A program made the translations under genes and the position numbers. The notes under the pieces were generated by a model that worked only from the letters and a program-made list of their open reading frames with translations, was not told the origin of the DNA and made no database searches. Of a stretch of DNA of 64,000 nt, positions 17,535 through 27,142 are shown piece by piece (the first letter of the stretch is position 1; each line of letters opens with the position of its first letter). This DNA comes from Azoarcus sp. Aa7. Its GTDB lineage: Bacteria > Pseudomonadota > Gammaproteobacteria > Burkholderiales > Rhodocyclaceae. The stretch is from positions 1 to 64,000 of the forward strand of contig NZ_QVLR01000094.1 of NCBI RefSeq assembly GCF_014822185.1, written 5' to 3'.

Positions 17535-19088
17535 ATGAGCGTCCCTCAAAGCCTGGCCCTGGAGCCCGGCATCGACAACAAGCAATTCTGGGGAATGGAT
17601 TTCCACAATCCAGTCTTCCCGTTTTCAGCCGGGCTTATCGTTCTCTTCATCATTTACGCGCTGACCGATCCGACGCAGGCCAGCGCACAAATGGTAGCTG
17701 CCCGTACCTGGGCGATCGAACATTTCGACTGGCTGTTCATGTTCGCCGGTAACGCCTTCGTGTTGTTCTGTATTGCGCTGATCCTCCTGCCCGTCGGCAA
17801 GGTCAGGCTTGGCGGCGCCAACGCCCGGCCCGAGTATTCGACAGTATCGTGGTTCGCGATGCTGTTCGCCGCAGGTATGGGTATCGGCCTGATGTTCTGG
17901 AGCGTTGCCGAGCCGGTCGCCTATTACACCGACTGGTACGGCACCCCGCTGAATACCCCCGCGCGGACGCCCGAAGGCGCGAGCGCCGCGATGGGCGCGA
18001 CGATGTTCCACTGGGGGCTGCACCCATGGGCAATCTACGCGGTGGTGGCAGTCGCGATCGGCTTTTTCACGTTCAATCTGGGATTGCCGCTGTCGCTGCG
18101 CGCCGCGTTCTTCCCCCTCCTTGGATACAAGGTGCGCGGATGGGTCGGCCACCTCATCGACATCATCGCCGTACTGGCGACGATTTTCGGTCTCGCCACC
18201 TCGCTGGGGCTCGGAGCGACACAGGCGGCCAGCGGCCTGCACTTCCTGACCGGCGCCGACAACACGCTCGAACTGCAGATCACGATCATCATCGTCGTAA
18301 CCGGCATCACGCTCTTCTCCGTCTGGCGCGGTATCGACGGCGGCGTCAAGCTGCTCAGCAACATCAACCTGGCCCTCGCGACCACGTTGATGGTGTTCGT
18401 CGCATTCGCCGGGGGAATCGTCACCTATGTAAGCAACCTCGGCACTACGGCCTCCGACTACGCCGCGCACCTGTTCCAGCTGTCGAACTGGATCGGGCGG
18501 GACGACACCTCGTGGTTCCATGGCTGGACGGTGTTCTACTGGGCCTGGTGGATATCCTGGTCGCCCTTCGTGGGCATCTTCATCGCGCGCGTCTCGAAGG
18601 GTCGCACGGTGCGTGAAATGGTGACCGCAGTGCTTATCGTCCCGACCATCGTGACATTGCTCTGGATGACCGCCTTCGGTGGCAACGCGCTCGCGCAATC
18701 GATCGGAGGAGTCGGGGAATTGGCCAACGGGATCGGCGACGTCTCGCTTTCCCTGTTCCAGATGCTCGCGAACTTGCCGATGAGCGCGGTGACGTCGACG
18801 CTGGCGATCACGCTCGTACTGGTCTTCTTCGTGACCTCAGCCGACTCCGGCGCGCTGGTGATCGACTGCATCACCGCCGGCGGCAAGGTCGATGCGCCGC
18901 GCGGCCAGAAGGTGTTCTGGGCCTGCCTCGTCGGCATCATCGCGGCCATCCTGCTGTCGGCCGGCGGGCAGAACGCCCTGAATGCACTGCAGGCCGGGGC
19001 GGTAGCGACGGGCCTCCCCTTCACTGTCGTGCTGCTCGTGATGATGGTGGGACTCTACAAGGCGCTGCATCAGGCGCACCACGTCTGA
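17535..19088 (+). CDS. BCCT family betaine/choline/carnitine transporter
   Basis: 517-residue secondary transporter with 12 membrane helices. Family signatures are plain: GMGIGLMFWSVAEPVAYY (helix 3 glycine stretch and AEP), HWGLHPWAIYAVVA, and the aromatic signature FYWAWWISWSPFVGIFIARV, whose tryptophans form the betaine-binding box in BetP. Short cytoplasmic ends suggest no large osmosensor tail, so uptake for catabolism rather than osmotic regulation is likely. The ATG at 17535 has CTGGAGGAAACTCG just before it. Its neighbours (porin, MttB-type methyltransferase) support glycine betaine as substrate; choline or carnitine cannot be excluded. A decayed relative lies at 59568. Confidence 0.94.
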   Translation: MSVPQSLALEPGIDNKQFWGMDFHNPVFPFSAGLIVLFIIYALTDPTQASAQMVAARTWAIEHFDWLFMFAGNAFVLFCIALILLPVGKVRLGGANARPEYSTVSWFAMLFAAGMGIGLMFWSVAEPVAYYTDWYGTPLNTPARTPEGASAAMGATMFHWGLHPWAIYAVVAVAIGFFTFNLGLPLSLRAAFFPLLGYKVRGWVGHLIDIIAVLATIFGLATSLGLGATQAASGLHFLTGADNTLELQITIIIVVTGITLFSVWRGIDGGVKLLSNINLALATTLMVFVAFAGGIVTYVSNLGTTASDYAAHLFQLSNWIGRDDTSWFHGWTVFYWAWWISWSPFVGIFIARVSKGRTVREMVTAVLIVPTIVTLLWMTAFGGNALAQSIGGVGELANGIGDVSLSLFQMLANLPMSAVTSTLAITLVLVFFVTSADSGALVIDCITAGGKVDAPRGQKVFWACLVGIIAAILLSAGGQNALNALQAGAVATGLPFTVVLLVMMVGLYKALHQAHHV

Positions 19089-19532
19089 GCGCCGGCCAAC
19101 CTCGCCGCCGGCGGCGCGATCAGGACGATCGCATGAATGCGGTGTCGTCGGATCGCGCGCGGGATCGGCGGCGGAGGCACGGGCTCGCAGGGCGGGAGGA
19201 GCGCAGCGTATCCCGCCAATCCACCCCTCAATCTCGCCGCGCTCCCGCGGCGAGATCCACTTCATGCCCACCGGCCCAATCCGGCGCATACACGCCCCGC
19301 GCGACGTATCGATGGAACGTCGAATGCGGCCAGTCCCGCCCCACGCCAGTCCCGCCCCACGCCGGCTTGCATGGCGCTTCACCCGGATAAACAGCATCTA
19401 CACGAGTTCGTGCGATCGCCTTGGTGGCGCGATTGACTATTCGTGGGTCGCTTCGTGCCATGCGAGAGAACGGTGCCAATCCACATACTGCCGGTACCGA
19501 TCCTCCCAAACACATCCATGGAGAGCGAGACA
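19089..19532. other. Intergenic region with a REP-like repeat, upstream of mttB
   Basis: 444 bp. At 19190-19217 there is AGGGCGGGAGGAGCGCAGCG followed by TATCCCGCC, an imperfect palindrome matching elements at 51322-51419. At about 19332-19364 the 16-bp unit CAGTCCCGCCCCACGC occurs twice in tandem. No gene is supported. The mttB promoter must lie here or upstream, but I cannot point to it. Confidence 0.5.
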
Positions 19533-21095
19533 ATGAGTACTACCGAGATCCGCCGCCGCGGCGGTCGCAGCGGAAGCGAGGCACGCCGGGCGGCGCGGTC
19601 GCGCGGGCAAGGCCCGCAGGCACCGTACATCAGCCGCAAGATTCCCTACTACGAGGTGCTCAACGAAGAGGGACTCGCGATCATCGAGCACAACGCCGAC
19701 ACGATCCTCGCGGAAATCGGCATCGATTTCCGCGACGATGCCGAGGCGCTGCAGATCTGGCGCGACGCCGGGGCAGACGTGCAGGGCGAGCGGGTGCGCA
19801 TGCCGCGCGGCATGTGCCGCAAGCTGATCCAGGAAAATGCGCCGCGGGAGTTCACGCAGATTGCCCGCAACCCCGAACGGAGCGTGCGCATCGGCGGCGC
19901 CAACACGGTCTTCGTGCCCGCCTACGGCTGCCCGTTCATCCATAACCTCGACGACGGCCGCCGCTACGGCACCATCGAGGACTTCCGCAACTTCGTCAAG
20001 CTCGCCTACCTGTCGCCCAGCCTGCACCACTCCGGCGGCACGATCTGCGAGCCGGTGGATCTGCCGGTCAACAAGCGGCACTTCGACATGGTCTACAGCC
20101 ACATGAAGTACTCCGACAAGTGCTTCATGGGCTCGGTCACGCACCCCGAGCGCGCCCAGGACACGGTCGAGATGGCGAAGATCCTGTTCGGCGACCAGTG
20201 GATCGACCCGGAAACGGGCAGGCCGCGCACCGCGGTGATCAACCTGATCAATGCCAACTCGCCGATGACCTTCGACGACACCATGCTCGGCGCCGCGAAG
20301 GTCTACGCGCGCAACAACCAGGCCTGCGTCGTCACCCCCTTCATCCTCGCCGGTGCGATGTCGCCGGTGACGGTCGCCGGGACTGCCGCGCAGACGCTCG
20401 CCGAAGCGATGGCCGGCATGGCCTTCGTCCAGCTCGTCAATCCCGGCGCGCCGGTGGTGTTCGGCAGCTTCGCGAGCTCGATGTCGATGCAGTCGGGTGC
20501 GCCGACCTTCGGCACGCCGGAGCCGGCGCTGGTGCTGTACGTGATGGCCAACCTCGCGCGCCGCCTCGGCGTGCCCTTCCGTTCCGGCGGTTCGCTGACC
20601 GCGTCGAAGGTCCCCGATGCGCAGGCCGCGAGCGAAAGCGCCAACACCCTGCTGCCCACCGCGCTGGCGGGGGTGAACTTCGCGCTGCACACCGCCGGCT
20701 GGCTCGAAGGCGGACTGGCGATGGGCTATGAGAAGTTCATCATGGACGCCGACCAGGCGGGCATGATGCAGACCCTGATGGGCGGGGTCGACATGTCCGA
20801 GAACGGTCAGGCCATGGACGCGATCCGCGAAGTCGGCCCCGGCAAGCATTACCTGGGATGCGCCCACACCCAGGCCAACTTCGAGAACGCGTTCTACCGC
20901 TCGCCCATCGCCGACAACAACAGCTTCGAGCAATGGGACGCCGAGGGGCGGCAGGACATGGCCCAGCGCGCCAACGCGCGCTGGAAAAAAATGCTCGCCG
21001 AGTACGAGGCGCCCGAGCTCGACCCGGGCGTCGACGAGGCGCTGCAGGCCTACATGCGTCGGCGCAAGGAGTCCTTCCCGGATTCGAACATCTGA
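19533..21095 (+). CDS. MttB-family corrinoid-dependent methyltransferase, non-pyrrolysine (candidate glycine betaine methyltransferase)
   Basis: 520-residue member of the trimethylamine methyltransferase family (COG5598). These enzymes move a methyl group from a methylated amine to the cobalt of a partner corrinoid protein. The frame has no in-frame TAG, so it is a pyrrolysine-free member; that group includes the glycine betaine methyltransferase MtgB. Blocks seen: GLAIIEHNADTILAEIGIDF near residue 45, HHSGGTICEPVDLPVNKRHF near 170, LVNPGAPVVFGSFASSMSMQ in the barrel, and an Arg-rich N-terminus. Start: the ATG at 19533 follows GGAGAGCGAGACA; an ATG 15 bases upstream is possible. A full partner set lies at 24087-30419. 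Betaine as substrate is inferred from the surrounding genes; other quaternary amines remain possible. Confidence 0.9.
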   Translation: MSTTEIRRRGGRSGSEARRAARSRGQGPQAPYISRKIPYYEVLNEEGLAIIEHNADTILAEIGIDFRDDAEALQIWRDAGADVQGERVRMPRGMCRKLIQENAPREFTQIARNPERSVRIGGANTVFVPAYGCPFIHNLDDGRRYGTIEDFRNFVKLAYLSPSLHHSGGTICEPVDLPVNKRHFDMVYSHMKYSDKCFMGSVTHPERAQDTVEMAKILFGDQWIDPETGRPRTAVINLINANSPMTFDDTMLGAAKVYARNNQACVVTPFILAGAMSPVTVAGTAAQTLAEAMAGMAFVQLVNPGAPVVFGSFASSMSMQSGAPTFGTPEPALVLYVMANLARRLGVPFRSGGSLTASKVPDAQAASESANTLLPTALAGVNFALHTAGWLEGGLAMGYEKFIMDADQAGMMQTLMGGVDMSENGQAMDAIREVGPGKHYLGCAHTQANFENAFYRSPIADNNSFEQWDAEGRQDMAQRANARWKKMLAEYEAPELDPGVDEALQAYMRRRKESFPDSNI

Positions 21096-21218
21096 GCGGC
21101 CTCCCCGGCGGCAGCCGCATGGCCGCCGCCGGGCGAAGCGCCGGACAAGGGGCCGCGAGGCAGGAGGTCGATCCGCTCTTTCGCTCCGCAACCATTTTTC
21201 AAGAACAGCATCGGAACC

Positions 21219-22424
21219 ATGACGGCATATACGGCGACAGCCGGGGAGGCGCGGCCCAGCGGAATGACCCTCGCGGCACTGCTGACCGGCTTCGTCGCCA
21301 GCACCTACGGATTTGGTGTCTACCTTTTTGCCAACCTGGTCGTCGACATGCGCCGGGATCTGGGATTCGACTACGCCACGGTCGGCCTGATCACCGGGGG
21401 CGCCCAAGTCGGCTTCCTGGCCTTCTCCTTCGTGACCAGCTACATCAGCCGGTTCTGCGAAGGCTGGAAGATCAGCCTGTGCTCGACCTTCGTCACGGCC
21501 CTGTCGCTCCTGGGCCTGAGCATCAGCGACGACATTCTGCTGTCGGCGGCCCTGCTGATCCTGCAGGGCGGCTGTTCGGCCTCGGCCTACGTGCCCTTGG
21601 CCGAGATCGTCACGAAGAGCGTCCCGCAGAGCAAGCGGGCGCGCGTCATGGGCCTGGTCGCGAGCGGAACCAGCTACGGGGTTTTCATCAACGGCCTGCT
21701 GGTGAGCTTCCTGATGGCCGCGGGCGGATGGAGGTCGATCTGGCTGACGGCAGGCCTGCTCGCGCTATCCCTCTGCGTCTATGCCTATTTCTTCCTGCGC
21801 AACACGTCCGATATCGAGGTCGCAGCGGAGGTTCCCAGAGCAGGCAAGGCCGCACGCGTCGATAGCCGGATTCCCGGCCCGCTTTATCTGCTGTGGGTGC
21901 TCGCCTTCCTCAACGGCCTGACGCTGCTGCCCTTCCAGACTTACCTCGCCCCATACATGCGCGACGAACTGGGCATGTCCGTAGCAGAGACCGGCATGGT
22001 GTGGTCCATGATCGGCGCAGTAGGCATGGCATCGGGCTTCCTGGGGGGCTGGATCGCCGATCGCGTGGGAACCCGCGCAGCCCTCGCCCTCTGCTTCGTC
22101 ACCGCCTGTCTCGGCAGCGGGCTCGTCTATTCGACGAACCAGGGACCGGTTTTCTACCTCGCCGGCGTCCTCTTCGCGCTGGCCTTCTATCCCATCTTCG
22201 GCCTGGTGCCGAATTACATCGGGCAGTTGGTCCCTGTGAGCGAACTCACCCGCGCCTTCGGCATCGCGAACGTCCTGATCGGCCTGGGCGGCGTGTGCGG
22301 CAACCTTGTGGGCGGCCTGTTCAAGGACGTCTTCGACTCGTTCGCGCCGATCTACCTGGCTGCGGGCCTGCTGCTCCTGCTCCAGTTCCTGATCACCCTT
22401 GCCTTGCCCAAGACGCCGTCGTGA
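21219..22424 (+). CDS. MFS transporter next to mttB
   Basis: 401-residue transporter with 12 predicted helices. The N-terminal helix is TLAALLTGFVASTYGFGVYL. It has an inter-helix ADRVGTRAALALCF motif in the C-terminal half (residues ~280) and a central cytoplasmic loop with basic residues (RAGKAARVDSR). It starts 123 bp after mttB on the same strand and may be co-transcribed; the gap carries a GC hairpin (CCCGGCGGC/GCCGCCGGG, 21104-21133) without T run. A role in importing the methylated substrate or exporting the demethylated product is a context guess. Substrate cannot be read from sequence. Confidence 0.85.
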   Translation: MTAYTATAGEARPSGMTLAALLTGFVASTYGFGVYLFANLVVDMRRDLGFDYATVGLITGGAQVGFLAFSFVTSYISRFCEGWKISLCSTFVTALSLLGLSISDDILLSAALLILQGGCSASAYVPLAEIVTKSVPQSKRARVMGLVASGTSYGVFINGLLVSFLMAAGGWRSIWLTAGLLALSLCVYAYFFLRNTSDIEVAAEVPRAGKAARVDSRIPGPLYLLWVLAFLNGLTLLPFQTYLAPYMRDELGMSVAETGMVWSMIGAVGMASGFLGGWIADRVGTRAALALCFVTACLGSGLVYSTNQGPVFYLAGVLFALAFYPIFGLVPNYIGQLVPVSELTRAFGIANVLIGLGGVCGNLVGGLFKDVFDSFAPIYLAAGLLLLLQFLITLALPKTPS

Positions 22425-22572
22425 TTCGGCGAAGGCTGGAGGGCGGCTCCTTCGGCCGTACAATCGCACCCATCATCTGTCGAGGAGTCGAACGATGATT
22501 TTTTTGCCGCGATGCACCGGCGCCCGACGAACTGTCGGCCGGTGTCCGCGGGCCGGTCAGGAAGGGGATGAG

Positions 22573-23265
22573 ATGTCAGTCAGTTTCGCCGCGCTCGACG
22601 CGGTCGGCCTGAACCTGCAGGCGGTGTTCGATCTCGATGCGCTGCCCGCCGAGCTTGCGACGCGACTGCGTGCGCAGGTGGACGACGGGGAAGGATTTCG
22701 CCAGCTCGTCCTGATCGGGCACGCCGGCCGCACACTGTGGTCGTCGATGCAGGCGCAGGGCCCGGGGTCAGCGGACCCGATCGACGACTTCAGCGTCGCC
22801 CGGGTCGAGGAGTGGTTCGCCACGCAGTGTCCGGGCCGGCACCGTCGCGTGATCTACCCGGGCGATCGCCTGGTCGATCTGCAGCGCCTCGGGGAACTCG
22901 CCGGCTGGCACCACCCCTCCCCCTTCATGGTCGGCATTCAGGCCGGCTGGGGGAGCTGGTTCGCGTACCGCGTCGCGATGCTCGCGGACTCCGAACTGCC
23001 CGTTACGGAACCGGCCGTTGCGCCGTCTCCGTGCAACGCCTGCACCGAGCGGCCGTGCGTCGCAGCCTGCCCGGCGGACGCGATGGCGTCGGGCAGATTC
23101 TCGCTGGAGCGCTGCATCGGCTACCGCCGGCAGCCGGGCTCGCTTTGCGCCGACACCTGTCTCGCACGGACGAGCTGCCCCGTCGGCAGCGAGCACCGCT
23201 ATTGCGACGCGCAGATCGGGTACCACTATTCGCTGTCACGCGGGGCGATCGAACGCTACCTCTGA
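22573..23265 (+). CDS. 4Fe-4S ferredoxin-like protein
   Basis: 230-residue soluble protein with an N-terminal alpha/beta domain (LVLIGHAGRTLWSSMQAQG) resembling epoxyqueuosine reductase-type and related iron-sulfur proteins. A Cys-rich C-terminal third reads PCNACTERPCVAACPADAM and then CIGYRR..CADTCLARTSCP, enough for one regular 4Fe-4S cluster plus extra Cys. Start uncertain: ATG 22573 (AGGAAGGGG upstream) was chosen, but ATG 22495 has GAGGAG at ideal spacing and would add 26 residues. Converging with folE2 24 bp away and on the mttB strand, it is a candidate electron donor to the corrinoid activator. That role is inferred. Confidence 0.75.
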   Translation: MSVSFAALDAVGLNLQAVFDLDALPAELATRLRAQVDDGEGFRQLVLIGHAGRTLWSSMQAQGPGSADPIDDFSVARVEEWFATQCPGRHRRVIYPGDRLVDLQRLGELAGWHHPSPFMVGIQAGWGSWFAYRVAMLADSELPVTEPAVAPSPCNACTERPCVAACPADAMASGRFSLERCIGYRRQPGSLCADTCLARTSCPVGSEHRYCDAQIGYHYSLSRGAIERYL

Positions 23266-23289
23266 GAACCCCGGGAGCAATCGACGGAG

Positions 23290-24090
23290 TCAGACGGCAA
23301 TGCGCTTGTCGCCAAGGATCTGTGCATACGCCGAGTGGTTGTGGATGGACTCGAAGTTCTCCGACTCGACGACGTAGCGCTCGATGCGCTTTTCCGCGTT
23401 GAGCAGCCCCGCCACATCGCGCACCATGTCTTCGACGAATTTGGGGTTCTCGTAGGCGCGCTCGGTGACGAACTTCTCGTCGGTGCGCTTGAGCAGGCCG
23501 TAGAGCTCGCACGAGGCCTGGCTTTCGACGAGCTGCACGAGCTCCTCGATCCACAGGAAGCCGCGCGTCTGCGCCGTCACGGTCACGTGCGAGCGCTGGT
23601 TGTGCGCGCCGTGCGCGGAGATCTTCTTCGAGCACGGGCACAGGCTGGTCACGGGCACCATCACCTTCATCGTGAACACGTATTCCCCGCCTTCGCGCAG
23701 CTCCGCGATGAAGGTCACCTCATAGTCCATCAGGCTGCGCACCCCGGAGACGGGTGCGGCCTTGTCGATGAAGTACGGGAAGCGCATCTCGATCACGCCC
23801 GTCCCGGCTTCCAGGCGCGCGACCATCTCGCGCAGCATCGGCCCGATCGACTCGACCGAGATTTCGCGCTCGTTGCCGTTCAGGATTTCGATGAAGCGCG
23901 ACATGTGCGTGCCCTTGAAATGCTGCGGCAGGCCGACGTACATGTTGAATTCGGCGATCGTGTGCTGCACGCCGCCGCTCTTGTCGCGCACGCGCACCGG
24001 ATGGCGGATCGCCTTGATGCCGACCTTGTCGATCGCGAGCCGGCGCTCGTCCTCCGAGTTCTGGACGTCATCGAGTTCGTTGCCGCTCAT
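23290..24090 (-). CDS. folE2: GTP cyclohydrolase FolE2
   Basis: 266-residue GTP cyclohydrolase I type 2, the first step of pterin/folate synthesis, giving dihydroneopterin triphosphate. Signature seen: [20 protein letters not shown] with the catalytic Cys, then [10 protein letters not shown] and a Glu-rich C-terminal half ([19 protein letters not shown]). The start codon overlaps the stop of the upstream activator gene by 4 bp (ATGA), so it is translationally coupled to the corrinoid module. The likely job is to raise THF supply for heavy one-carbon flux. It is the last gene of the minus-strand module. Confidence 0.95.
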   Translation of the reverse strand: MSGNELDDVQNSEDERRLAIDKVGIKAIRHPVRVRDKSGGVQHTIAEFNMYVGLPQHFKGTHMSRFIEILNGNEREISVESIGPMLREMVARLEAGTGVIEMRFPYFIDKAAPVSGVRSLMDYEVTFIAELREGGEYVFTMKVMVPVTSLCPCSKKISAHGAHNQRSHVTVTAQTRGFLWIEELVQLVESQASCELYGLLKRTDEKFVTERAYENPKFVEDMVRDVAGLLNAEKRIERYVVESENFESIHNHSAYAQILGDKRIAV

Positions 24091-26132
24091 GTCCCGGCTC
24101 CTTCGGTCAGAGTCCGCTCACGCCGCCCGCGACGCGCCCGGCCGGCGCGCGTCGTACGCCCCGCGGCTGTGGCTTCGGGCAGTTCGACGACCGCGCGCAG
24201 GTTGGGAAAGGGATCGCACTTGTGCGGGATTGCCATCGCGTCGACGAAGTACTGCTGGAAGCTCGGCTCCACGGCAGTTTCGATCTTGTCTACGCGCCGC
24301 ACGACCGCCTCGATCTCCTCGCGCCGGCTGCGGTTCAACAGCGCGATGCGTGCGCCGGTGCCCGCGGAGTTGCCGACCGAGGCGACATGTTCGAGCGGGC
24401 AGTCGGGGATCAGGCCGAGGATCATCGCGTACTTGACGTCGATATGGCTGCCGAAGGCGCCGGCGAGGCTGATCCGCTCGACGTGCCCGACGCCGAGCTT
24501 GTCCATCAGCAGGCGGATCCCGGCATACAAGGCGGCCTTCGCGAGCTGGATCGCGCGCACGTCGTTCTGGGTGATCTGCAGCGTACGAGCCTCGCTCTCG
24601 AACAAGGTGTATGCGAAGGTGCGGCCGTTGGCTTTCACCCGTGGGGTGCGCGCGGCCAGCGTGCCGTCGACCACGCCGTCCTGGTCGATGATTCCGGCCA
24701 GATACATCTCGGCCATCACCTCGATGATGCCGGAGCCGCAGACGCCGGTGATGCCGGTGGCGGCCGTCGCTTCGGCAAAACCCGGCTCGTCGGACCACAG
24801 CTCGCAGCCGATGACCTTGAAGCGCGGCTCCAGCGTCCCGGCGTCGATGCGCACACGCTCGATCGCGCCCGACGCCGCACGCTGCCCGCAGCTGATCTGC
24901 GCGCCTTCGAAGGCCGGTCCCGTGGGGCTGGAGGCAGCGAGCAGACGATTGCGGTTGCCCAGGACGATCTCCGCGTTGGTCCCGACGTCGACGATCAGCG
25001 TCATCGCGTCGGTGAGGTAGGGCGTCTCCGACAGGATCGCCCCCGCGGTGTCCGCGCCGACGTGGCCGGCAATGCAGGGCAGCGCGTAGATGCGGGCGTT
25101 GGGGTGGATATGCAGCTCGATCTCGGTCGCCCACAGCCCGGTCACGGCCTCGTCGGTCGCCAACGCGAACGGCGCGCCGCCCAGTTCGACCGGGTTAATC
25201 CCGAACAGCAGGTGATGCATGATCGGGTTGCCGACGAAGGTCGCCTCGAGGATCTCGGTGACGGCGATGCCCGCCTCGGCGGCGAGTTCGGCGGCCAGGC
25301 CGTTGAGTGCGACGCGTACCTCGTGCGTCATCTCGCGGTCCCCGCCCGGCTTCATCATCACGTAGGAGACCCGGCTCATCAGGTCTTCGCCGAAGCGGAT
25401 CTGCGGGTTCATCTTCCCGGCGGATGCGACGACCTCACCGGTCTGCATGTCGCACAGGTGCGCGGCGATCGTCGTCGAGCCGATATCGATCGCCATGCCG
25501 TAGACCTTTTCCCGCAGGCCCGGCCACACGGCGATGATGCGCTCGCCGTCGATCACCGCGACGGTGACCTTCCAGTCGCCCTTGCGCAAGGCGGCCTGCA
25601 ACTCCTGCATCACGCGCACATCGGCCTGCAGGTTCGTGAGTCGCCAGTCGAAATCCAGCGCCTCCTTGAGGCGGCGCAGGTCGGACGAAGGCAGGTGCAT
25701 GTCCGGCTGCTGCACTTCGACGTAATACAACCGTACCGCTGGGTCCAGCTCGATGTCGCGCACTTCGGCGCGCTTGCGCACGATCTGGCGGTGCACCTGG
25801 CTGTCGGCGGGAACGTCGATGACGACGTCGCCGAGCACCGTCGTCGAGCAGCTCAGGCGCCGGCCATCGCTCAAGCTGCCGTGGGTCTTTTCCCAGGCGC
25901 GCTCGTTCTCGCTGTGCTCGCTGAGGTTGGAAGCGCACGAATGCACGCCGTGCTTGGCGAACTCGCCCTCGGTCAGCACGACCTGGCAGCGGCCGCACAG
26001 GCCCCGGCCGCCGCACACCGAGTCGATGTCGACGCCGAGCGAGCGCGCGGCCTGCAGCACGGAGGTGCCGACCGCGAAGCGGCCGCGCCGTCCGGATGGG
26101 GTGAATACGACGAGGGCGTCCTGGGTCACCAT
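24087..26132 (-). CDS. Corrinoid-activating iron-sulfur ATPase (RACE/RamA-like, DUF4445)
   Basis: 681-residue reductive activator that returns inactive Co(II) corrinoid to Co(I) at the cost of ATP. N-terminal 2Fe-2S ferredoxin domain with Cys pattern [10 protein letters not shown] (residues ~40-49) and a later Cys (SC near 95); a linker; then a large ASKHA-type ATP-binding region ([74 protein letters not shown]). Length and order match activators of corrinoid methyltransferases. A basic Arg-rich tail ends the protein. Start ATG 26132 has CAGGAGAGC. It follows the methyl-THF transferase gene by 95 bp and overlaps folE2 by 4 bp. Confidence 0.93.
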   Translation of the reverse strand: MVTQDALVVFTPSGRRGRFAVGTSVLQAARSLGVDIDSVCGGRGLCGRCQVVLTEGEFAKHGVHSCASNLSEHSENERAWEKTHGSLSDGRRLSCSTTVLGDVVIDVPADSQVHRQIVRKRAEVRDIELDPAVRLYYVEVQQPDMHLPSSDLRRLKEALDFDWRLTNLQADVRVMQELQAALRKGDWKVTVAVIDGERIIAVWPGLREKVYGMAIDIGSTTIAAHLCDMQTGEVVASAGKMNPQIRFGEDLMSRVSYVMMKPGGDREMTHEVRVALNGLAAELAAEAGIAVTEILEATFVGNPIMHHLLFGINPVELGGAPFALATDEAVTGLWATEIELHIHPNARIYALPCIAGHVGADTAGAILSETPYLTDAMTLIVDVGTNAEIVLGNRNRLLAASSPTGPAFEGAQISCGQRAASGAIERVRIDAGTLEPRFKVIGCELWSDEPGFAEATAATGITGVCGSGIIEVMAEMYLAGIIDQDGVVDGTLAARTPRVKANGRTFAYTLFESEARTLQITQNDVRAIQLAKAALYAGIRLLMDKLGVGHVERISLAGAFGSHIDVKYAMILGLIPDCPLEHVASVGNSAGTGARIALLNRSRREEIEAVVRRVDKIETAVEPSFQQYFVDAMAIPHKCDPFPNLRAVVELPEATAAGRTTRAGRARRGRRERTLTEGAGT

Positions 26133-26227
26133 GCTCTCCTGTTGGGGTTGGAGGCGTCTTGAGTATGGCAGCGCACCTCAGCGTGGATCCCCTGTAGTCG
26201 GGGCTTTGCCGCGGGCACTGCTCCTGT

Positions 26228-27142
26228 TCAGGCCTCGACGCGGCGGCGACGCGTCTCGCGCCGGCCGCGCGCTTCGACGCCGTCCGCACCCGGCGCCGGG
26301 ACTTCGCGGAACTTGCGGATCCAGCGCATGCAGTCCTGGTCGTGGCCCATCAGCACGTCCGCCCCCATGATCGCCGTCATGATCTCGGTGTGCAGCGGGT
26401 TGGTGATCGCGGAGGTCATGCCCGAGGCGATCGCCATGCTCATGAACGCGGCGTTGATGCCGTTGCGGTTGGGCAGGCCGAAGCTCACGTTGGACGCGCC
26501 GCAGGTGGTGTTCACCTTGAGCTCCTTCTGCAGGCGGTGGCACAGCTCGAACACCTGGCGGCCGGCCGTGGACACTGCGCCGATCGGCATCACCAGCGGA
26601 TCGACGATCACGTCGCAGGCGGGGATGCCATAGTCGGCCGCGCGGTTCACGATCTTGCGCGCGATCTCGAAGCGCACGTTGGGGTCCTGCGAGATGCCGG
26701 TCTCGTCGTTGCTGATCGCGACCACCGCCGCACCGTACTTCTTCACCAGCGGCAGCACCGCCTCGAGGCGGTCTTCCTCGCCGGTCACCGAGTTCACCAG
26801 GGCCTTGCCCTGATAGACCGCCAATCCGGCTTCGAGCGCGGCGACGATCGAGGAGTCGATCGACAGCGGCACGTCGGTGAGCGACTGCACGAGCTTCACG
26901 GTCGCGGCGAGGATCGCGGGTTCGTCGGCGAGCGGGATGCCCGCATTGACGTCCAGCATGTGCGCTCCGGCCTCGAGCTGCGCCTGGACGTCGGAGATGA
27001 CGCGCGAGAAGTCGCCGGCGGCCATCTCGGCAGCCAACATCTTCCGCCCGGTGGGATTGATGCGTTCGCCGATGACGACGAAGGGCCGCTCGAAGCCGAT
27101 GACGACTTCCTTCTTGGCCGAGCTGATAACGGTGTCAGTCAT
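26228..27142 (-). CDS. Methylcorrinoid:tetrahydrofolate methyltransferase (pterin-binding domain)
   Basis: 304-residue TIM-barrel pterin-binding enzyme related to dihydropteroate synthase, AcsE and MtgA. It would move the methyl group from the methylated corrinoid protein to THF. Blocks seen: FVVIGERINPTGRK (start), AHMLDVNAGIPLADE, PLSIDSSIVAALEAGL, and NTTCGASNVSFGLPNRNGIN, which matches the C-terminal loop typical of methyl-THF transferases. The final 25 residues are Arg-rich and family-atypical. It overlaps metF by 4 bp. In the oxidative direction it feeds methyl-THF to MetF/MetV. Assignment as MtgA-type rests on the gene set. Confidence 0.92.
   Translation of the reverse strand: MTDTVISSAKKEVVIGFERPFVVIGERINPTGRKMLAAEMAAGDFSRVISDVQAQLEAGAHMLDVNAGIPLADEPAILAATVKLVQSLTDVPLSIDSSIVAALEAGLAVYQGKALVNSVTGEEDRLEAVLPLVKKYGAAVVAISNDETGISQDPNVRFEIARKIVNRAADYGIPACDVIVDPLVMPIGAVSTAGRQVFELCHRLQKELKVNTTCGASNVSFGLPNRNGINAAFMSMAIASGMTSAITNPLHTEIMTAIMGADVLMGHDQDCMRWIRKFREVPAPGADGVEARGRRETRRRRVEA

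Noticed and set aside
19533-21095. Pyrrolysine in the MttB-type protein
   Set aside because: The frame contains no in-frame TAG and reads through without interruption to a single stop, so it is a pyrrolysine-free member.
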